A model generated the notes under the pieces. That model was not told where the DNA came from. It made no database searches and worked only from the letters and a program-made list of their open reading frames with translations. Positions 57,896 to 64,000 of a DNA stretch of 64,000 nt are shown here, piece by piece. The stretch's first letter is position 1. Every line of letters begins with the position of its first letter. This stretch comes from Calocera cornea HHB12733 (lineage: Eukaryota > Basidiomycota > Dacrymycetes > Dacrymycetales > Dacrymycetaceae), in NCBI GenBank assembly GCA_001632435.1, contig KV423923.1, positions 74,281 through 138,280 of the forward strand, read 5' to 3'. Position numbers and translations under genes: made by a program.

Positions 57896-60800
57896 TCACA
57901 TGAGTTTTTCGTCGGCTCGCACGCACCGAATCCAGACTTCTCCGGGCCTGCTCTTCTCCCGCAAGATTCTGTACACGCCCTTCCCTCCACGAGAGCTGCA
58001 ACGCATCTGCAGATCCGCCAGCCCTTCGGTCGTCCCCTCCGCCTCGACAATAAGACGCCCCTCCCACGCAGCATCCACGACCTCTTTGGTATCCGGAATG
58101 GGAGTACCAGGCACCAGCCGCGCAACCGAGCGGTGCGAGTGCCGGACGATGGTGTGAAAGCCACCCTGCGGCGTCTCCATCTGTACGCGGTCCTGCACCA
58201 GCTGCACATTTTGCACGATCTCCTTGCCATACGGCCGAAGGTCGATGTGCGCAATCGGGTTCGCGTTGGTTCGGATGACTTTATGCCAGAAGGAGGGCGG
58301 GTGTGCAAGCGAGTTGAAGTAATGTGGGAGCTGGCCAGAGACGGAATAGTCATATTCCAGATCGAGCAAGTAGTTGCCGTCCCAGATCAGCCGTCCGACA
58401 TTGCCCTCGTCCGATACAGCGGCATCCCAGACGATGTCGCCGCGCCGAACGAGCTTCATGACTCCCGCTCGGCGCAATTCTTTCTCGCACTCCACAACGC
58501 TCTCGTCATTCAACCAGCCTCCGTTCGGGCTCGGAACGAATACGCGTAGCAGAGGCGCGTGTCCAACCCTGTACAGGGGCGAGCGGAGCACGTCGGTATC
58601 CCAACCGACCTCGGCCTGCGCCCTCAGTCGTAGCACGACGCGCGTATACGACCTGGTCGCAGCGGTGAAGCTGCGGCACAACGCGAGAGCTGCCGTATCG
58701 CGCGACTGCGACTGCAGATAGGTCTCTGCGACAGTTGCATACTGATACGTGGCGATCGATATGCCCATGAGATATGCATTCAGGTCCTTGAGGGAGAGCG
58801 TGATCGGCTCGTCCCGCTTCATATGTCGCGGCCAGCGATGGTACCCGACGGTATCGAGGTATCGCTCCAGGATTATCTCCCTGAGGATTCGGGTGTCGCC
58901 CAATGCCGCTCGGGTCGGCTTGTTGATATGCAAGGTGGCGAGGAAGTCGCGGAATGAGAGGTACGGCAGCAGCTGGGCCAGCACAAGAGGCTGGAGGAGG
59001 ATATGCGATAAGAAGATCGTCTGCGGGCCGCGTTCCTCTTGCGGAGCAGGAACGATCACAGGCGGAGGGACGGTCCGCGGTGGAGGCAGCTTGTATCGCG
59101 GGTCGCTTGGTCTCCTCGCGTGGCCGCGCTCCCTCTCTGGTGACTTGGGGAATGGGATCGGTGGCGGCTTCGGCGCACCAGCCTCGACGCGGTGCCGCAT
59201 AGTCGGCGGCGGTGAGATGCTAGTCGCGTTGCTGGGCGGAGCGCCGCGTTCGGAAGAAGCAGAAGCGACGTAGGACGACGCGCTCGACGAGGTCTTGGAT
59301 AGCTGTGCACCTTTCGCCATTGCATGCGTTTGCTCAGAACCGCTCGTGCTGTCCATCGATGGGCGGAGTGCGACGAGCGGCGAAGCCGGCATGCGCTGAG
59401 TGGGCGTCACAGGCGTCGCACCACCCCTGGCATCGCGCTCTGGCCTGTCCATCTCCCTGGGGCCCCTTACGCTAGTGCGCAAGCTCCCGTCCTCGCTGCT
59501 TCCCGAGATACTCTGCCTCTTCGCAGGCGTGCGGCGGAGCGTGCTAGCCGAGGCCGTGAGCGGCCTGTTGGTGTCGTTCAGCGGGGCGACGCTGCGGGTG
59601 GGCGTGCGCTCCCTGTCGTAGTCCTTCTCCTCCTGCTCGCGCGCGGTGTGCTCGCTGCCAGCGTTCGACGGCAGGTACGGGCTCTTATACGTGCTATCGC
59701 GCCCGTTCGGTGCCCCACCAGCTCCCGGGTCCTTCGCCGAGGCAGATCCAGACCCATAGCCATCGGTAGAGCCCAGGCTGGAAGAGCTGCCCCTGCCTTC
59801 CAGACCCGTCCCTCCAACAGCAAGATAATCAGCCCCGTTGCCCTTCACGGGCTCGCCAGCCTCGTGCCGCCGCCCATTGGCCGCTTGGGCCGCAATCGTC
59901 GCCTTCTCATCCGGATTCTCAGACTCCTGGGAATAAACAGAAGCAGTGTACGCGCCGAGCCTCGTGCTGTCCGCGACGGACCTGGCGAGGGACTTGCCCG
60001 AGGGCGCAGGGGAGGCGCGGGCGGGCAGGTCGAGTGCGCCTGCGAGGTGGAGCCGAAGAGAAGGTGAGGCGGTGCGAGCCGGAGCAGCCGGTACCGCAGA
60101 CTCGGGCACCGGGTATCGGAAGGCGTGCGCAGGGGCGGTCGGCGTGCGCTCGCCCGAGAAGGTGGAGATTTGCGTCGGCGAGACAACCAGGCCCGGGGCG
60201 TATCTGGCGGGCGCCTCCGGCTGTTCGGACTGGGGCTCGCGTTGCGCCAGGGCCGGGGCCGGGAATGGCGCGTCGATAACGTGCCGTAAGTCGACCTCGC
60301 TCGCCGCCCTCCGCCCTTGCCCATACATCCCAAACGCCTGGGGCGGATGACCCTGTCCCTGCGCGTGGTTCTGGTTCTTGTACTGGCTCTGGCTCAGTGC
60401 AGCCGCCTTCGCCCTCGCGGGAACATAGTGCGCCAGGCTGTTCACGTGGCTCGTGCTGCTGCTCGGATGTGCAGAGTACGGGCCTCGCTGTTGACCGTGC
60501 CCGCTGCCGTACGCATCCAGACTCCTCCGCCCCGGGCCCGCACCGACGCCAACCATGCTGCCCGCTCCCGCACCGCTCCGCACGCTCGCACCATCCGACT
60601 GGAGCATCCGGCGGAGCTCGTCCACATCCCCCGGGTCAACCTGGCTCCTCCTCCTGCCCTCGCGGATGCGCACCTGGGCCTCCTCGGCCGCCTTTGACAC
60701 TCCCCCTCCCGAGCCAGCAGCGGCGTTAGAGGCGCGCGCCTCGCTCAGCCGGCGCACGAAGCCGAACACCCCTCCCCCGCCTGAGGTACGCGTGGGCGCC

Positions 60801-62767
60801 GCGCCCGCCGAGACGGGCGAGCGGAACGCGCCGGGCGCGAAGGTGCGCTTAGACGCCAAAGAGGGGGCGATGCTCGCGCCGTCCAGAGCGCGAGGGGAGT
60901 ACGGCCCGGCAGAGGCGGGGGAGTTGGTGTCGAACGCGGAGAAGTTCGGCAGGCTGTCCCCCCGCGTCGTGCGCTTTTTCATCAGCTTTCTCGGGCCAGA
61001 GCCCCCGGAGCCTGAGGGTGAGGCGGGCGAGGCGGGGGAAGCAGGCCCCGGGCTGGTCGGGGAGCGGGAGGGAGGAGGCGGGGCGACGGGGAAGTTTCCC
61101 CGGTGGAGAGGCTCCACTTTCCCGCCCGAGACGAAGAGGAAGGAGCGGCGCGGCTGACCTTCGGGGGGAGTGGGCGAGTGGGGCGGAGTGAGAGGGGTGG
61201 GCTTGGTGCCAGGGGAGGAGGTGGGGAATGGTTGCGGGGCCGTGAGCGGTGCGATCTGCGGGCGGGGAGGTTGAGCCTTGGCTGAGGGCTGCTGCTGAGG
61301 CTGCGCGTGCAGGCGGCCTGGCGTGTATTGGGGAGGCTCTGGCTGTAGCGCTGGTGCCGGCGGCTGCGCTTGCGGTTGCGTCGCCGCTCGCCTCTCCCAC
61401 TGCGGCATCCACTCATACTGCGCCTCCTCAGGCCTGCGCTGGCTCTGCGCCCCGAGGGGCAGCTGATGCATCCCCCCACCCCCACCACCTCCCGCAGACC
61501 CATGTCGCTCCACAGAATCGAACTCTCTCCTCTCCTGCTCCTCTCTCAGATGCTTGAACCCCGTCGACCCATGGCGCGCAACTTCCACCCCAGCATGGCG
61601 CTGCACAGGCGAGTACTCCTGCTGCAACTGCTCCTCCCTTCTCTGTTGGAACTGCGAGCTCGCGTGCAGGGCGCTCCTCGGCGGTGAGTCGACGAGCGTC
61701 CCTGCCCTGCCGTCCCTCCCTTCTTTCCCGTCTTCCCCGTTACTGCCGACCTTGCCCGTAGCGCCAGTGCCGGCCCGAACAGGCGACCCGTTGCCCATCC
61801 CCCCGAACTTCTCCATCCTCGGGCTTCCGAACCTCTGCAGGCTGTCCGCGCGCGGGGAGGGCTTGACGAGCTTCCCGGTCACTCTTGGCCTGCTCTCTCC
61901 CGCTCCTTGGCCCTGGGTATCGTGCTGTTGCGGCTGCTGTCCTTGTCGGGCCGCGTCAGCCGCGTCCTCGCCCGCCTGCGGTCTCCCGACCGCGACCGCG
62001 CGGGGCGGCATGTTCTCCTCCCTCTGCCCCACTCGAGCTGCAGAAGACGGTAAATGGGATTGGGAGTGCACAAACTCCTCCGTCTTATACTCGCTGCTGA
62101 GCACGCGAGTTAGGCTGGGCCGGCGCTGCTCCGGGTTGTCGGCGCGCCACGCTGCGCTGGGGGGGAAGTACGAGCCCGAGCCCTGGGTGGACGGCGCGAA
62201 GTTGTTGGTACTGCGTTGGGCGAGAGGGGAGGTAGGCGACCGCTGGGGCGTAGCGGGGAGGTCCTTGCCCCTCCCCTGGTCCCTGCCTCTTCCCGCCTGC
62301 TCCTGCTCCTGCTCCTCGCCCTCGTCCATAGACATCTGCTTCCCCAGCCCGCTCTTCGTCCTCGCATACGCGTCCGCGGCGCTCCTCCTGCTGCCCGAGA
62401 GGAGCGCCGGGTCCTGGTCTAGGAAGTCCAGCCGTAGGTCGGTTCCGGATGCGGAGCGGGCGAAGCGCGCGTAGAGCGGGGTCGGGAGGGGGAGGTCGGT
62501 GCGCGATGCGGATGGGGAGGCGGTGTACTGGCCCTGGGCGTGGGTGGGGGAGAAGGAGGACGAGGCGGCGGCTGGGGAGCGGGAGGGCGAGGGGGAGTGG
62601 GAGGAGCGGAGGGAGGGCGAGGAGGGGTTGGCGTTGAGTGCGAATGTGCGCTGGGAGGGGGAGGGGGAGAAGCCGGGCGAGTGGGGGGACTGGGTGTGGG
62701 ATGAGTAGATCGACGAGGCGTACGGGTCGTCGGGCGTGGACTTCTTCCGCCGCAGGAAGGCGATCAT
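57896..62767 (-). CDS. 1,623-residue protein with long disordered N-terminus
   Basis: Single uninterrupted exon, starting MIAFLRRKKSTPDDPYASSI. I do not recognise a named family. About 1,240 residues are Ser/Pro/Gly/Ala/Gln-rich with many basic-Ser clusters, likely phosphorylation-regulated. From about residue 1,250 the composition changes to a folded domain: IFLSHILLQPLVLAQLLPYL and SFRDFLATLHINKPTRAAL resemble an F-box or similar helical hairpin, followed by LKDLNAYLMGISIATYQYAT, a beta-rich part (RLIWDGNYLLDLEYDYSVSG; HIDLRPYGKEIVQNVQLVQD) and the end VWIRCVRADEKLM. If F-box-like, it could be a ubiquitin-ligase substrate adaptor or polarity scaffold; neither is shown. It is unusually long and intronless for this window, though G/C-rich disordered exons often lack introns. 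Confidence 0.75.
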   Translation of the reverse strand: MIAFLRRKKSTPDDPYASSIYSSHTQSPHSPGFSPSPSQRTFALNANPSSPSLRSSHSPSPSRSPAAASSSFSPTHAQGQYTASPSASRTDLPLPTPLYARFARSASGTDLRLDFLDQDPALLSGSRRSAADAYARTKSGLGKQMSMDEGEEQEQEQAGRGRDQGRGKDLPATPQRSPTSPLAQRSTNNFAPSTQGSGSYFPPSAAWRADNPEQRRPSLTRVLSSEYKTEEFVHSQSHLPSSAARVGQREENMPPRAVAVGRPQAGEDAADAARQGQQPQQHDTQGQGAGESRPRVTGKLVKPSPRADSLQRFGSPRMEKFGGMGNGSPVRAGTGATGKVGSNGEDGKEGRDGRAGTLVDSPPRSALHASSQFQQRREEQLQQEYSPVQRHAGVEVARHGSTGFKHLREEQERREFDSVERHGSAGGGGGGGMHQLPLGAQSQRRPEEAQYEWMPQWERRAATQPQAQPPAPALQPEPPQYTPGRLHAQPQQQPSAKAQPPRPQIAPLTAPQPFPTSSPGTKPTPLTPPHSPTPPEGQPRRSFLFVSGGKVEPLHRGNFPVAPPPPSRSPTSPGPASPASPASPSGSGGSGPRKLMKKRTTRGDSLPNFSAFDTNSPASAGPYSPRALDGASIAPSLASKRTFAPGAFRSPVSAGAAPTRTSGGGGVFGFVRRLSEARASNAAAGSGGGVSKAAEEAQVRIREGRRRSQVDPGDVDELRRMLQSDGASVRSGAGAGSMVGVGAGPGRRSLDAYGSGHGQQRGPYSAHPSSSTSHVNSLAHYVPARAKAAALSQSQYKNQNHAQGQGHPPQAFGMYGQGRRAASEVDLRHVIDAPFPAPALAQREPQSEQPEAPARYAPGLVVSPTQISTFSGERTPTAPAHAFRYPVPESAVPAAPARTASPSLRLHLAGALDLPARASPAPSGKSLARSVADSTRLGAYTASVYSQESENPDEKATIAAQAANGRRHEAGEPVKGNGADYLAVGGTGLEGRGSSSSLGSTDGYGSGSASAKDPGAGGAPNGRDSTYKSPYLPSNAGSEHTAREQEEKDYDRERTPTRSVAPLNDTNRPLTASASTLRRTPAKRQSISGSSEDGSLRTSVRGPREMDRPERDARGGATPVTPTQRMPASPLVALRPSMDSTSGSEQTHAMAKGAQLSKTSSSASSYVASASSERGAPPSNATSISPPPTMRHRVEAGAPKPPPIPFPKSPERERGHARRPSDPRYKLPPPRTVPPPVIVPAPQEERGPQTIFLSHILLQPLVLAQLLPYLSFRDFLATLHINKPTRAALGDTRILREIILERYLDTVGYHRWPRHMKRDEPITLSLKDLNAYLMGISIATYQYATVAETYLQSQSRDTAALALCRSFTAATRSYTRVVLRLRAQAEVGWDTDVLRSPLYRVGHAPLLRVFVPSPNGGWLNDESVVECEKELRRAGVMKLVRRGDIVWDAAVSDEGNVGRLIWDGNYLLDLEYDYSVSGQLPHYFNSLAHPPSFWHKVIRTNANPIAHIDLRPYGKEIVQNVQLVQDRVQMETPQGGFHTIVRHSHRSVARLVPGTPIPDTKEVVDAAWEGRLIVEAEGTTEGLADLQMRCSSRGGKGVYRILREKSRPGEVWIRCVRADEKLM

Positions 62768-62975
62768 CGTGCGCTGTGAGGTTGGGGGGTGCGTCAGAGG
62801 TGGATGTATGCTGCCAGAGGTAGATGTATGCTGCTAATGCTGAGAGGGGAGACGTCACGGGTATGAGCGCTCAGCGCTGTTCTCGTGAGTGTACGTTATG
62901 CTTGGTCGTGTCGGTCAATGCGGAGGTCAGTGTCGGTATCGGCGTCGGCGTCGCAAGGACGAGAACGACGACGAC

Positions 62976-62996
62976 GGTGGTGGTGGTGGTGGTGGT
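62976..62996 (+). repeat. (GGT)7 trinucleotide repeat
   Basis: Seven copies of GGT, preceded by (ACG)n copies from about 62965. It lies 209 bp upstream of the start of the large minus-strand gene. Confidence 0.85.
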
Positions 62997-63279
62997 GAGC
63001 AAGCAGCTCCCGTCGCAGCGGTACAATAAACGGCGAGGCACCCCGGCGTCCTGCTCTCTGCTCTGCCTTACGGAAACGAGGAACGGACAGGTCCCTTGCA
63101 CCAATGAGACGCGTCCCCCATTCTTGGTCTCGCCCCTAGACCCTCATGGGTCTACATCCTAATTCACCCTAGTGCACTCGATTATACGTCGGCACTGGAG
63201 CACGTTTTAAACTCAGATTGTTTCCGCTACCCGGCTATTTGGCTCTGTTTACCATTACCGGTTGCTCATCTATCAATTT

Positions 63280-63370
63280 ATCGTAGGATGTTATTATCGT
63301 GCGATGTTCTTATCATGCGATGTTTTTATCGTGCGATAACCTTTATCGTGCGATCCCGTTATCGCTAGAT
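63280..63370 (+). repeat. Six-copy phased array of ATCGTGCGAT-type palindromes
   Basis: Ten-nt units at 63280, 63296, 63312, 63328, 63345 and 63361, spaced 16-17 bp. Sequences: ATCGTAGGAT, ATCGTGCGAT, ATCATGCGAT, ATCGTGCGAT, ATCGTGCGAT, ATCGCTAGAT. Each is a near inverted repeat ATCG-NN-CGAT. It lies about 510 bp upstream of the large minus-strand gene. Confidence 0.85.
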
Positions 63371-63699
63371 AATTGCAATCACATCAACTGCAAGCATTCC
63401 GTATATCACGTCGAACACGCGCTCAACGTGATAAACTCCATATGGACCAGTCCTCTGATTCCCGCACCAATAGTGACCGCGAGCGTGAGCCCAGGAGCAA
63501 CCGTATTCCATGCCGAAGTAGATGTCTGTGATACAGTAGCTCATACCTGCAGATAATACATACTAGTTACAAATACCATACTTGCCGAACCTTACACCAG
63601 TGCAGCCCAGCCCTCCCAGCGTATTGTCAGCCTACGCGGCTTCCTCGATTTGATCGTACGATTCTTGGGTCGCAGTCCGTAACGGCGACTAGGCAGGTG

Positions 63700-64000
63700 T
63701 TAATGAAGGGTCATCCAGAACGGTAACTGCACCCACAAGCACTCTGTGCCAATCGAGTTCAGCATCTTCTCAAAGCTCCAAGGGTCTTGCTCGTCTACAT
63801 TGTCCAACGCCAGAAGGAACCCCTCATAGATGCTATTACTCTCGTCCATATCTTGCTTCACCTCCTTTTCGACATATTTTCCCGTGTAAGAGCAACTGAG
63901 TACTTGGTCAATCTATATATTCTTCAGTCCTGAGCCAGACTTCTTCAACACCAATACTTACGGCCCAGCATGAAAGAGCAATCAGCGGCAAAGGAGGGCG
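63700..64000 (-). CDS. 3' end of an unknown protein, runs off the window
   Basis: Two exons are read on the minus strand. The inner exon, 63912-63700, carries IDQVLSCSYTGKYVEKEVKQ and then DMDESNSIYEGFLLAL and DNVDEQDPWSFEKM, ending WMTLH before TAA (71 codons including the stop). An intron (63961-63913, 49 nt, GTAAGT donor, TATATAG acceptor) joins it in frame to the exon that continues past the edge (RPPLPLIALSCWA). The consistent frame across a well-formed short intron and the acidic, normal composition support a real gene. No domain is recognised in the visible part. Confidence 0.55.

Larger units (their letters stand above)
62768..63699. other. Upstream region of the 1,623-residue protein gene
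   Basis: About 930 bp between two minus-strand genes. It contains a (GGT)n repeat and the six-unit 16-bp array listed separately, so it is probably the promoter of the large gene plus the 3' region of the right-edge gene. Confidence 0.5.

Noticed and set aside
61554..62474. 306-codon plus-strand frame
   Set aside because: It lies opposite the disordered part of the 1,623-residue protein, with Ser/Cys/Pro bias expected from antisense GC-rich DNA.

Overview
The window is nuclear DNA of a filamentous basidiomycete fungus, most likely an Agaricomycete. Coding regions are GC-rich. Genes are split by many very short introns (about 46-60 nt), with donors mostly GTGCGT/GTACGT/GTAAGT and acceptors YAG. 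The genes are single eukaryotic transcription units on both strands, with no operons, and the protein families (PARP6/8-like ADP-ribosyltransferase, Trs85, Yhm2, Tri12-like MFS, 6TM/DUF2421 membrane protein) fit that group. I saw no CRISPR array, rRNA, convincing tRNA or intact transposon. Exon boundaries are from my own reading of splice sites and frames. Family assignments rest on remembered motifs, not on database searches.

Left part (0-17.4 kb): a disordered Ser/Pro-rich protein (-); two tandem M1 aminopeptidases (+), one with 6 introns and one with about 24; a three-repeat Myb factor (-); and a PARP6/8-family ADP-ribosyltransferase (+) with a C-terminal extension. Middle-left (17.9-28.3 kb): a Tri12-like MFS exporter (-), a 2.5-kb microsatellite-rich gap, a multi-exon 6TM/DUF2421 membrane protein (-), and a frameshifted remnant of a second MFS gene (+).

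Middle (28.4-34.6 kb): dihydroxy-acid dehydratase (+) flanked by two paralogous GFA/CENP-V-type zinc proteins, one on each side and on opposite strands. After a 3.4-kb stretch with no recognisable gene come an arrestin-fold protein (+) and a DNA ligase IV-like ATP-dependent ligase without evident BRCT domains (+), ending at 44.8 kb.

Right part (45-64 kb): a small multi-pass membrane protein (-); a GNAT acetyltransferase (-), a protein kinase with a C-terminal C1-like zinc domain (-) and a second GNAT paralogue (+); the Yhm2 citrate/oxoglutarate carrier (-); the TRAPPIII subunit Trs85 (-); a 1,623-residue single-exon protein with a huge disordered N-terminus (-); and the 3' end of one more minus-strand gene running off the right edge.

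Most genes are housekeeping or regulatory: peptide turnover, branched-chain amino acid synthesis, mitochondrial carboxylate exchange, autophagy/secretory tethering, DNA end joining, ADP-ribosylation. They do not form one pathway. The recurring theme is local paralogy (M1 pair, GFA pair, GNAT pair). I found no clear undescribed system. The best leads are three GC-AG introns in the aminopeptidase pair with a large intron-number difference, the C-terminal extension of the PARP, and a phased six-copy 16-bp repeat array near 63.3 kb.
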